Positions 24,914-32,301 of a stretch of 64,000 nt of DNA are shown one piece after another (position 1 is the first letter of the stretch; every line of letters starts with the position of its first letter). Both the position numbers and the translations under genes were made by a program. The DNA comes from Fibrobacter sp. UBA7003. GTDB taxonomy: Bacteria > Fibrobacterota > Fibrobacteria > Fibrobacterales > Fibrobacteraceae. The notes under the pieces are model-generated. The model was not told the origin of the DNA and made no database searches. It worked only from the letters and a program-made list of their open reading frames with translations. The stretch is from positions 62,001 to 126,000 of the forward strand of contig DJXN01000013.1 of NCBI GenBank assembly GCA_002449765.1. The letters run 5' to 3'.

Positions 24914-27078
24914 GATTCGCTCGATACATTGCATTTTTGATAACGTTGTCTGTATCCTCGCTCTTTGCAGACATCCCGTTGGATTCGTTCCAGGTCTATG
25001 TCGATTCGTTGCTTCCGGGCTCCAAGCTGGGACTTTCCGTGCGCTCCGTGAGTACGGGCAAGGAACTGCTGAATATCCAGGCAGACGAGTATTTTACTCC
25101 GGCAAGCACCATGAAGACGCTCTCGACGGCGACGGCGCTCCACTGGCTTCCGCTCGACTACGCTCCCGAAACGAAGGTGACGCTCAACGGGAACATGCAG
25201 GGGGGCACTTTCCGGGGCGTGCTGAACGTACGCGGCGAAGGCGACCCGAACCTCTCTGCGCGCTACTACAAGGATCCGCTTTACTGGTTCTATGCAGTAG
25301 CCGATTCCATCAGGGCTCTCGGAATCGACTTCATTCAGGGACGCATCGACCTGGATTCCTCCTACTATAGCGGCCCGTGGAAACCGGAACACTGGCGCAA
25401 GGATTTTTACGATTTCTGGTACGGGGCCGAGGTCACGCCGCTACAGTTCAACGACAACTGCGCACTGATACGCATCAAGCCTGGTGCGAAGGAAGGCGAC
25501 CTGGTCCAGGTGAGCGTGCATCCGGACGTGGGCTACGTGCGGATCGAAAACAAGCTCGTCACGAAAGTGGCTCCCCGGAACAAGCGCAAACGCAAGCAGA
25601 AGCTCAAGTGGACACGCGAGATGGACCCCGATAAACCTGTCGTCAAGCTCGAAGGGGAATTCGACATCGAGTCGGATTCGACGCAGATTACCGTGCCCGT
25701 GCGTGGCGCCATCGGATATTTCAAGGCGGCGCTCCTGACCGCTTTTGAAAAGCGCGGCATCCGCTATGCCGAAGCTCCCGACGCCCCCATGGGCGCCAAG
25801 CTCCAGCAGTTCAGTTTTTCCGCGGCGCCGTTGCTGAGCGTCATGGATGAAATCAACCAGAAAAGCCAGAACCTGCATGCCGAATCCCTGTTCCGCAACA
25901 TGGCCGCCTTCATGACGGGCGAAGGAAATGTCGAAAAGGCGAAGGCCATGGAGGCCAAGTTCTTGAACGAGATTGGCGTCGACACCAGCGGTTTTGTCGT
26001 GTTCGACGGCTGCGGACTATCGAGCAAGAACAAGATCAAGCCGTCGTCGGAAACGCAGATGCTTGCCGCCATGGCGCGCCACCCCAAGGGAAACTTCTAT
26101 ATCAACAGTTTCGCGCGCCCGGGCATCGGTTCGGGCAGCAAGCGCATGATGGACCTGCAGGAAACATGGCTTACCAAGTTCAAGACGGGCTACATCAGCG
26201 AGGTCCACGGGCTCGCGGGCTACATATTCGCTATGGGCGATACCCTTTCCGTTGCGCTATACTTGAACGAGACGGGCAAGAACAAGGATGCCGACTGCAA
26301 GGACATGATGGATTCGATCTGGGTTTCGCTTGTCCGCTGGGCGAACGCCGGCAACGCTTCGTACATGAAGATGAAGGACATGTGGATTGCGGCGCAGGGA
26401 ATTTCGGGTTTTCATGAACGGCTCGAATACTTCTCCCGCATGCTCCTGAAGATTCCCTATCGTATTGGTCCCATGGGCGAAGGAACGTTCGACCCTATCG
26501 AACCAAAACCGCTAGTTTATCTGGACTCTGTCGATTGCGTGACATACATGGAGCATGCGCTTGCCCTTGCGAACGCATCCCACGAGGATTCTCTCTTTAA
26601 TGTACTGCAGCGCATCCGCTATTTCGATGGCAAAATTTCTTACCGCACCCGTAAGCACTACCTGCTTACGGACTGGGTGGGCGAAGGCAAGTTCTCCCGC
26701 GGAATCCGCATCAATGGAGATACGACAATCGTGCGCACTATGCCCAAGAAAAAGTTCTTCGCGTCTAAAAAGATCAAGTTCGATGACCCCGAGCCGCAGG
26801 TGCAGATAAATTATCTGACCCTCGAAAAGGCGAAGGCGTGGGCCTCTGCCGTGCACGAAGGGGACCTGACTGTGCTTGGAGTCGCCTTCATCAGCAAGCT
26901 CGATATCATTGACGCCTACCATACAGGATTCATCGTGCTGAGGCCGGGGCAGGTCCCCATGCTGCGGCATGCATCGCAGATTCTCAAAAAGACAGTGGAA
27001 TTGCCTTTTGCCGAATACCTCGAAACCGCCAAGAAAAAAGCTCTCGGTGTCTCGTTCTTCGAATTCGTGAAGCAGTAG
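24910..27078 (+). CDS. PBP4-type D-Ala-D-Ala carboxypeptidase fused to DUF1460 amidase-like domain
   Basis: A 722-residue exported protein with signal peptide MRFARYIAFLITLSVSSLFA, starting at GTG 24910, which overlaps the previous TGA. The first two thirds are a family S13 (DacB/PBP4) carboxypeptidase/endopeptidase: SxxK as STMK near residue 66, SxN as SQN near 318, and KTG near 425. From about residue 495 a DUF1460 domain follows (NlpC/P60-like fold, N-acetylmuramoyl-L-alanine amidase-like), with the cysteine in SVDCVTYMEHALALA at residue 543 and the histidine in RKHYLLTDW at residue 583. One polypeptide thus has two peptidoglycan-cutting active sites of different chemistry. The upstream frame reaches 24796 but overlaps the solute-binding gene too far. 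Confidence 0.9.
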   Translation: MRFARYIAFLITLSVSSLFADIPLDSFQVYVDSLLPGSKLGLSVRSVSTGKELLNIQADEYFTPASTMKTLSTATALHWLPLDYAPETKVTLNGNMQGGTFRGVLNVRGEGDPNLSARYYKDPLYWFYAVADSIRALGIDFIQGRIDLDSSYYSGPWKPEHWRKDFYDFWYGAEVTPLQFNDNCALIRIKPGAKEGDLVQVSVHPDVGYVRIENKLVTKVAPRNKRKRKQKLKWTREMDPDKPVVKLEGEFDIESDSTQITVPVRGAIGYFKAALLTAFEKRGIRYAEAPDAPMGAKLQQFSFSAAPLLSVMDEINQKSQNLHAESLFRNMAAFMTGEGNVEKAKAMEAKFLNEIGVDTSGFVVFDGCGLSSKNKIKPSSETQMLAAMARHPKGNFYINSFARPGIGSGSKRMMDLQETWLTKFKTGYISEVHGLAGYIFAMGDTLSVALYLNETGKNKDADCKDMMDSIWVSLVRWANAGNASYMKMKDMWIAAQGISGFHERLEYFSRMLLKIPYRIGPMGEGTFDPIEPKPLVYLDSVDCVTYMEHALALANASHEDSLFNVLQRIRYFDGKISYRTRKHYLLTDWVGEGKFSRGIRINGDTTIVRTMPKKKFFASKKIKFDDPEPQVQINYLTLEKAKAWASAVHEGDLTVLGVAFISKLDIIDAYHTGFIVLRPGQVPMLRHASQILKKTVELPFAEYLETAKKKALGVSFFEFVKQ

Positions 27079-27084
27079 CTTGTC

Positions 27085-27540
27085 CTAGTCGCCAAAATCG
27101 AAAGCGAGGATGGCGACCATCTCGTACTTGTCGGGCGAATCCGCGCAGTCGCTGCTTTCGAATGCCGTCCACGCATCGGGTGCCCAGCCGTAGGCTCCCA
27201 TCGTGAGTTCCTTGCCAAGGGCTATTTCGGCGTTCTCGATTTCTTCCCAGCGGATGGGGGAGGCTGCCTTGTAGTAGCGCAGCATGCCGAGCGCGTCCAT
27301 CGCTTCGGGATGCTCGTCGACGAGCCTGTAGGCGCAGGCCTTGAAGTTTTCTGCCTTAAGACGGATGACGCGGTAGAGACGTTTGCGCCCCAGGAATTTT
27401 GAAAGGTCTCCTCGGTGGACTTCGATTTTCGCATCGTGCCCAAAGAACACGGCGAGTTCACGGAATACATCGGACTCCTCGTCCAGCAACGGGGAAAGTT
27501 GCTTGATCAGGGCGATTGCTTCTGCGTGGCGTGAATTCAT
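27085..27540 (-). CDS. Hypothetical protein
   Basis: A 151-residue soluble protein with no signal peptide. Features seen: acidic overall, a GRKRLYRVIRLKAENFKACAYRLVDEHPEAMDALGMLRYY segment, and several Trp residues near the C-terminus (RWEEIENAE, GWAPDAW). The RWEEIENAE stretch resembles the short RyR-type repeat, but I would not call the domain. The start at 27540 is preferred over 27576 because AGGAAA lies upstream of it. It converges on the PBP fusion, six bases apart. Confidence 0.6.
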   Translation of the reverse strand: MNSRHAEAIALIKQLSPLLDEESDVFRELAVFFGHDAKIEVHRGDLSKFLGRKRLYRVIRLKAENFKACAYRLVDEHPEAMDALGMLRYYKAASPIRWEEIENAEIALGKELTMGAYGWAPDAWTAFESSDCADSPDKYEMVAILAFDFGD

Positions 27541-27648
27541 GTGTTTTCCTGTGCGAGATTGTTTCATATATAACAAAAAAAAGCCTTCCGATTCTGCCGA
27601 AGTAAGAAAAATAAATGATTTTTATTTTGTGACGGAGCCATTTTCCGT

Positions 27649-27676
27649 TGACAGTCCAATGGGCTGATTTTATATT
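27649..27676 (+). promoter_or_regulatory. Probable promoter upstream of the small membrane protein
   Basis: TTGACA at 27649-27654 and TATATT at 27671-27676 with 16 bp spacing. It points to the ORF at 27800, about 120 bp downstream. Confidence 0.6.
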
Positions 27677-27799
27677 TGCGCGCGGTTTAGGATGTTTGTT
27701 CAACAAGGTTGGCAATTTTCCCTTGTGAAAACAAGGCGCTGACTGCGACGAAAAAATCTGTTGGTTTGGAAATTTTCGAAGCGGTTGCTTGGGGTTAGA

Positions 27800-28018
27800 A
27801 TGGAACTGATTAACGACAGTAGTCTGATGCTGCAGGTTATCAAGCTGTGCTGCATCGCGGGGTTTGCAGTGGCGACGCTTGCGTTTGTTTGTTTGCTCGC
27901 GCATCTTCACAAGGAAAAGCCTTTCGTCAAGCACAAGAAGGAAGAATGGGAAATCGCCTTCGAAAGGTGGCTGCACAGGCACCATGAAAAATCCCCCGGC
28001 ATGCACCGAGGGATTTAG
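27800..28018 (+). CDS. Small single-pass membrane protein (72 aa)
   Basis: A 72-residue protein: a short N-terminus, one hydrophobic helix (about residues 9-31, KLCCIAGFAVATLAFVCLLA), then a charged C-terminal part with KPFVKHKKEEWEIAFERWLHRHHEK. A good promoter lies upstream, but the ribosome binding site is weak (GGGGTTAGA). Its last nine codons coincide with an intrinsic terminator-like hairpin at 27989-28016, so the real end could be encoded by the hairpin or the gene may be spurious. No family recognised. Confidence 0.5.
   Translation: MELINDSSLMLQVIKLCCIAGFAVATLAFVCLLAHLHKEKPFVKHKKEEWEIAFERWLHRHHEKSPGMHRGI
27989..28016 (+). terminator. Terminator-like hairpin overlapping the end of the small ORF
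   Basis: AAATCCCCCGG (27989-27999), loop CATGCA, CCGAGGGATTT (28006-28016), with one mismatch. The T-run is short (three T). Confidence 0.55.
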
Positions 28019-28044
28019 CAGAGAGTACATCTAATCCGAAAATG

Positions 28045-28180
28045 TTACGGGAGGGTGAACTGCTTCAGGAACGGCCAACCGACGTTGCCGTCGCCCTGTT
28101 CGTGGCCGCCGCCCTGCTTGGTGCAGAGAACGACCTTCGTGCCATCCTGGCAGTTGGAGTTCTTTTCGGCACCGAGAACC
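28045..28180 (-). pseudogene. Fragment of the C-terminus of a CE1 esterase
   Basis: The minus strand encodes a segment ending GWPFLKQFTLP and containing CQDGTKVVLCTKQGGGHE, near-identical to the last 45 residues of the intact CE1 gene at 28366-29877. It lacks the final four residues (ASFVK tail lost) and everything upstream. Read on from about 28180 the frame becomes unrelated. It is a remnant of duplication or recombination. Confidence 0.75.
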
Positions 28181-28189
28181 TGCGCGCAA

Positions 28190-28278
28190 GAACCGCTGAA
28201 TCGATCAGGCTTCCGGGCACCTATTTCGTGAAGTCCCTCCGTGGCGGCCGCACCTACAGGATCGCTGTCCAGAAATAG
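28190..28278 (+). pseudogene. Fragment of a C-terminal tail domain of an exported enzyme
   Basis: The plus strand reads IRLPGTYFVKSLRGGRTYRI then AVQK and a stop. This resembles the final beta-strands of the C-terminal tails on the exported enzymes in this window (for example GIYLVRVDGKIHTVTVK on the GH8 gene). Nothing of a catalytic domain precedes it. It is adjoining, but opposite in strand to, the CE1 fragment. Confidence 0.5.
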
Positions 28279-28311
28279 CAAGGTTTATAGATTCACTCCT
28301 CCAAAAAAACG

Positions 28312-28341
28312 GCGCCCCGCTATTATGCAGGGTGCTTTTGG
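28312..28341. terminator. Possible two-way terminator between fragments and the CE1 gene
   Basis: GCGCCC / GGGTGC stem with one wobble, followed by TTTT on plus and, on minus, by CGTTTTTTT. The minus orientation fits the end of the CE1 transcript. Confidence 0.45.
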
Positions 28342-28365
28342 GTTATGGGGGTTGGTTTTATTTTC

Positions 28366-29877
28366 TTACTTCACGAAGCTGGCGGGCAGCGTGAACTGCT
28401 TCAGGAACGGCCAGCCGATGCTTGCGTCACCGTAGTCGTGGCCGCCACCCTGCTTGGTGCAGAGCACGACCTTTACGCCGTCCTGGCAGTTGGAGTATTC
28501 ATCGCAACCGTTGGAGTTCTTGGTCGGAGCCCCGGTACAGCCGTTCTTTTCGCCCCAGAACTTGAAGGTGCCTTCGGCGCCGAGGAAGTTCAGGCCGTCG
28601 TTGAATCCGCTATCGCCGCCCTGATATTTGCAGACCGGGTCGTTTGTGCCGCGGAAGTTGATGACAGAAATCGGACGTGACATCTTGCAAGCGGCGCTAT
28701 TGGTCTTGTTCAAGTCCATAGCTGCCGGAGCGACTGCTGCAAAGACGTCGGACATCATGCAAGCCACGTGGTTGCTCATGCCGCCACCCATCGAGAAACC
28801 GGTTGCGTAGATACGCTGCGGGTCGATACAGGCGATTTCTTTGAGTTTGTCGATCATTGCGTAAGAGAACTTGACGTCGTCATCGTTGGAACAGCAGGGG
28901 CCGACGTTCCAGCCGTTACCCATTCCACCCGGTTTGCTGGTGCCGTCCGGGTAAAGCGTGATTACGCCTTCGGGGTCAGTCTTGGCCTTGTACGGAGAAC
29001 TTCCGAATTCGCCATTGCCGGAACCGCCAATCGGGTGGTAGTCAATAACGAGCGGTACGGGCTTGTCGCCCTTGTAAGCGCTCGGAATATGCATGATGAA
29101 GGTGCGCTGCTTGCCATCGACGGTCACGGACATATTTTGCTTATCTCCGACTTTTGCAGTCTTGCCGGAGCAATCGACTACGATAGGTTCGTCGCTGCCA
29201 GCGTTGCTGCTGGAAGGCGTGACTTTGCTCGAAGAAGATGCCACGACGGAAGAACTCTGAGGCGGAGCGACTTCGCTAGAGCTTGAACTCGAGGGCCTTA
29301 CCATTTCGATGGTCACGCCGGTTTCGGTTTCGGCCTGCATCTGGTAGACAAAATTGGCGTAGCCGTCAAGCGCAAATTGGAGCATCGGCAACAAGTCGCC
29401 TTCTTTCTTGAGCGCCTTTACGCCCTTGTCGGTCACCATGAAGGTGCTGTTCTGGCTGTCCGCGCTGATGCGGATGAACTTCGTGCCGCGGGCAAGTTTG
29501 CCCATGTCTAGGGTGACGATTCCCTGGACGGTCTGAAGGTTGCTTTCCTTGAGGACCTTGCCCAGGGCGCTGATTACGGATACCTTGAGCTTATTCGCGT
29601 ACACGTTGTAGAGGGTGAGGGTCGTGCCTTCCATGTGAATTGACATGTCCGCGGCCTTGGCTCCGGCGAGCGCATCGCTTCCGCCGCTGAGGCTGAACGT
29701 GCCGTCTTCGGCACTGGTGGTTTCGAAACCTCCGAAATTGAAGGTGCTGATTTTTACGCCGGCGAGCAAGCGGCCGGAGACCTTGGATTTTACCACTCCG
29801 TCGATACTCCAGGCAAAAGCCAGGCTGCTCGACATTGCTATTGCGCTAGCAACGCCTAAAAGTTTGGGAAAATGCAT
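28366..29877 (-). CDS. CE1-type esterase with N-terminal beta domain and Ser-rich linker
   Basis: A 503-residue secreted enzyme with a signal peptide. Residues about 24-100 look like a carboxypeptidase-regulatory-like beta domain, followed by a second beta segment. A linker of mostly serine follows (about residues 196-230). The rest is a CE1/PHB-depolymerase-like alpha/beta hydrolase with the nucleophile in GFSMGGG, the oxyanion-side YHPIGGSGNG, and the catalytic His probably in KQGGGHDYGD near the end. It could be an acetylxylan or feruloyl esterase; family CE1 contains both and the sequence does not decide. It is divergent from the first GH10 gene with a shared 372-bp regulatory region, and AGGAG precedes its ATG. 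Confidence 0.88.
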   Translation of the reverse strand: MHFPKLLGVASAIAMSSSLAFAWSIDGVVKSKVSGRLLAGVKISTFNFGGFETTSAEDGTFSLSGGSDALAGAKAADMSIHMEGTTLTLYNVYANKLKVSVISALGKVLKESNLQTVQGIVTLDMGKLARGTKFIRISADSQNSTFMVTDKGVKALKKEGDLLPMLQFALDGYANFVYQMQAETETGVTIEMVRPSSSSSSEVAPPQSSSVVASSSSKVTPSSSNAGSDEPIVVDCSGKTAKVGDKQNMSVTVDGKQRTFIMHIPSAYKGDKPVPLVIDYHPIGGSGNGEFGSSPYKAKTDPEGVITLYPDGTSKPGGMGNGWNVGPCCSNDDDVKFSYAMIDKLKEIACIDPQRIYATGFSMGGGMSNHVACMMSDVFAAVAPAAMDLNKTNSAACKMSRPISVINFRGTNDPVCKYQGGDSGFNDGLNFLGAEGTFKFWGEKNGCTGAPTKNSNGCDEYSNCQDGVKVVLCTKQGGGHDYGDASIGWPFLKQFTLPASFVK

Positions 29878-30249
29878 TTTTGACTCCTTTTTTTCCCAAA
29901 CACCACATACTTACCGAAACATAATTTAAACCCTTTTATAGTCGGTCGGGGCTTGTGCCCTGTGTAAAGTTTTATTTGTTGACATTTTGGTAATGGCAAA
30001 TTTCGCAAAAAAGGGCCATTCCGCGTGTTGACATTTTCTGATGGGTGGAAAATTCCCGATTTTCGTTAAAAATGGCTTTTTTCACCGCCTGTGGACATTT
30101 GGATAATGCCGCCCTGTAAACTTTTGTCCGTGGATAAACTGTCCATAGAATAGTAGGCGGACCGTGAGATTTATGCCCGTGCGCAAGATAGTTTTATTCA
30201 TGGCTTGCATGGGATGTGCTTGCCACATCAACATAAAAGGGATGTGGAT
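29878..30249. promoter_or_regulatory. Shared divergent control region of the CE1 and first GH10 genes, with four operator-like sites
   Basis: This 372-bp gene-free stretch contains four sites starting TTGACA or TGGAYA and related to a 15-bp palindrome: 29979-29993, 30028-30042, 30092-30106 and 30131-30145 (TGGATA-AAC-TGTCCA). Two more copies lie upstream of the other GH10 genes. Apart from these the stretch is AT-rich and holds no ORF of note. Confidence 0.6.
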
Positions 30250-32127
30250 ATGAAAAATATTCTCTCAACAGCAACAAAGGTTGCTGCTGTCGCTCTTGCG
30301 GCAACAGCGTATTCTTTCGCAGGGCCCGGCTTGGCCGATGGCGCGGCAAAGTTCATTGGTAACATTACCCAGAGTAATAGTGTCGGCTCAGACTTTACTG
30401 CGCTCTGGAACCAAGCTACGGCCGAAAACGGCTGTAAGTGGGGTTCCGTCGAAGGTACTCGTGGCCGTTACAACTGGGGTGCCTGCGATGCTGCCTATAA
30501 CTGGGCAAAGCAGAACGGGGGTCACTTCAAGTTCCACGCTTTGGTGTGGGGCTCCCAGTATCCGGGTTGGTTGAACGGCCTCAGCGTCGATGAAACCAAG
30601 AAGGCGATTACCGCCTGGTTCGATGCTGTTAAGGAACACTACCCTGAAATCGAGATGATTGACGTGGTGAACGAGGCTATCCGTACGGGCAACAACAGCT
30701 ATCATTCTCCTTACGGCAAGAACAACAATATCATTCCGGCACTTGGCGGCGACAACAATGGTGACTACACCTTCGTGACGACGGCCTTCAAAATGGCGCG
30801 CGAACGTTGGCCGAAGGCTATCCTCATTTATAATGACTACAACACCGTCCAGTGGAACAAGGATCAGGGCATTCAGCTTATCCAGACCATCAAGAAAAAC
30901 GGTGCTCCGGTCGACGCATATGGTTTGCAGGCCCACGACATGATGAGCCAGGGCGGTGGCCAGGGCGGTACCGGTGGCGGCGGCGTCTGCTTGAACATCA
31001 ATACGCTCAAGAGCATTACCAAGGAAATCTGGGACAAGACCCAGACCCCGATGTTCATCAGCGAATACGACATTGCAACTACCGACGACAATATCCAGAA
31101 GCAGTGCTACTCCGAACAGATTTCTCACTTCATGGAAAACGAACACATTGCCGGCATTACCATCTGGGGCTACATTTATGGTCGCACTTGGCTCGACTGT
31201 AACGGCACTGCGAGTGGCTGCTCCGGCATTGTCAAGAATGGCCAGGACCGCGCCGCTTTGAAGTGGATGAGGGAGTACCTCAAGAGCAACAAGGGCGTGA
31301 ACACGACTGGCCTCAAGACGGGAGTGCTCACTCCGGTCGAACCTGTGCCGCGCAAGTTGTTCAAGGGTTCTGCATTCGACATCCCGGGCAAAATCGAAGC
31401 CGAAGACTTTGATATTTCCGGTGTCGGCGAAACCAATGGCGTGAGCAACGTTTCTTACAGCGAAAGCGATATCGAAAATCACGGCGACGTGAAGGATTAC
31501 CGCAAGGACACGACGGGTGTCGACCTCTACAAGAAGGCGACCGGCATCATCGTGGGCTACAACAGCGAAGGCGATTGGCTCGAATACACCGTGAACGTAA
31601 AAGAAGCGGGCGACTACACCATGTTCGCAGCCGTGGCTGCCGCCGGTTCTACCTCCAGCTTCCAGATGTCCCTCGACGGCAAGGCCATTACCGATGTCAT
31701 CAGCGTCCCGGCCGCCAAGCAGGGCGAAGAAAACTACGACGACTACAACAAGGTCAAGGCTAACGTGTCCCTCACGGCCGGCACGCATATCCTCCGCATG
31801 ACGGTGACCGGTTCCTGGTTCGACGTGGACTACTTCACCTTCGTGAAGGGCAAGGATGCGACCGACCCGGAACCGATCGTGAAGGATGAGCCGTTTGTTG
31901 ACGATTCCACGACGTTCATCGCTCATAAGGTCCAGTACGACCCGAATGCCCTTCAGGATTACTTCGTGTTCGACATGCATGGTGTGAACATGGGTGTCCT
32001 CAGCGCCTATGGCTTCGAAGGCGCTCGGGAGATCCTCCGTTCCTCCGTTGACGTGAAGTCCTCGGGCGTGTACCTGCTGCGCAATCGCTTCACCGGCGAA
32101 ATGCAGAAGGTCCGTGTAATTAAGTAA
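30250..32127 (+). CDS. GH10 endo-beta-1,4-xylanase with CBM6 and C-terminal tail
   Basis: A 625-residue secreted xylanase. Signal peptide to about SFAGPG; GH10 barrel to about residue 360 with the acid/base Glu in DVVNEA (near 140) and the nucleophile Glu in FISEYDI (near 273). A CBM6-type beta-sandwich follows from about 381 (KIEAEDFD, then GYNSEGDWLEYTVNV and WFDVDYFTF). The last 65 residues begin DPNALQDYFVFDMHGVN and end with the basic RNRFTGEMQKVRVIK. A Gly-rich insert (GGGQGGTGGGG) lies near residue 240. Start ATG 30250 has GGGATGTG upstream, a spacer shared by the cluster. It acts on xylan outside the cell. Confidence 0.94.
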   Translation: MKNILSTATKVAAVALAATAYSFAGPGLADGAAKFIGNITQSNSVGSDFTALWNQATAENGCKWGSVEGTRGRYNWGACDAAYNWAKQNGGHFKFHALVWGSQYPGWLNGLSVDETKKAITAWFDAVKEHYPEIEMIDVVNEAIRTGNNSYHSPYGKNNNIIPALGGDNNGDYTFVTTAFKMARERWPKAILIYNDYNTVQWNKDQGIQLIQTIKKNGAPVDAYGLQAHDMMSQGGGQGGTGGGGVCLNINTLKSITKEIWDKTQTPMFISEYDIATTDDNIQKQCYSEQISHFMENEHIAGITIWGYIYGRTWLDCNGTASGCSGIVKNGQDRAALKWMREYLKSNKGVNTTGLKTGVLTPVEPVPRKLFKGSAFDIPGKIEAEDFDISGVGETNGVSNVSYSESDIENHGDVKDYRKDTTGVDLYKKATGIIVGYNSEGDWLEYTVNVKEAGDYTMFAAVAAAGSTSSFQMSLDGKAITDVISVPAAKQGEENYDDYNKVKANVSLTAGTHILRMTVTGSWFDVDYFTFVKGKDATDPEPIVKDEPFVDDSTTFIAHKVQYDPNALQDYFVFDMHGVNMGVLSAYGFEGAREILRSSVDVKSSGVYLLRNRFTGEMQKVRVIK

Positions 32128-32162
32128 GAATCAAATAAATTAACGAAATTTTACAAAAAAGA

Positions 32163-32190
32163 GCAGATTCCGGGATTCTCCGGAACCTGC
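32163..32190 (+). terminator. Stem-loop after the first GH10 gene
   Basis: GCAGATTCCGG / CCGGAACCTGC with a six-base loop and one mismatch. No clear T-run follows, so it could be an RNA-stabilising hairpin instead. Confidence 0.45.
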
Positions 32191-32201
32191 CTTTGGAGGT
32201 T

Positions 32202-32216
32202 ATGGACATTTTGTCA
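32202..32216. promoter_or_regulatory. Operator-like palindrome upstream of the second GH10 gene
   Basis: TGGACATTTTGTCAA forms TGGACA-TTT-TGTCAA, halves nearly inverted. It starts 100 bp upstream of the ATG, similar to the sites before the neighbouring xylanases. Confidence 0.55.
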
Positions 32217-32301
32217 ATGGGAAATATTCACTTGTAGGGGAAGCCGCCCTTTTTTGAGGATATTTTAAAATGGGGAAACTTCAAAAAAGGATGTGTGTAA
32301 C

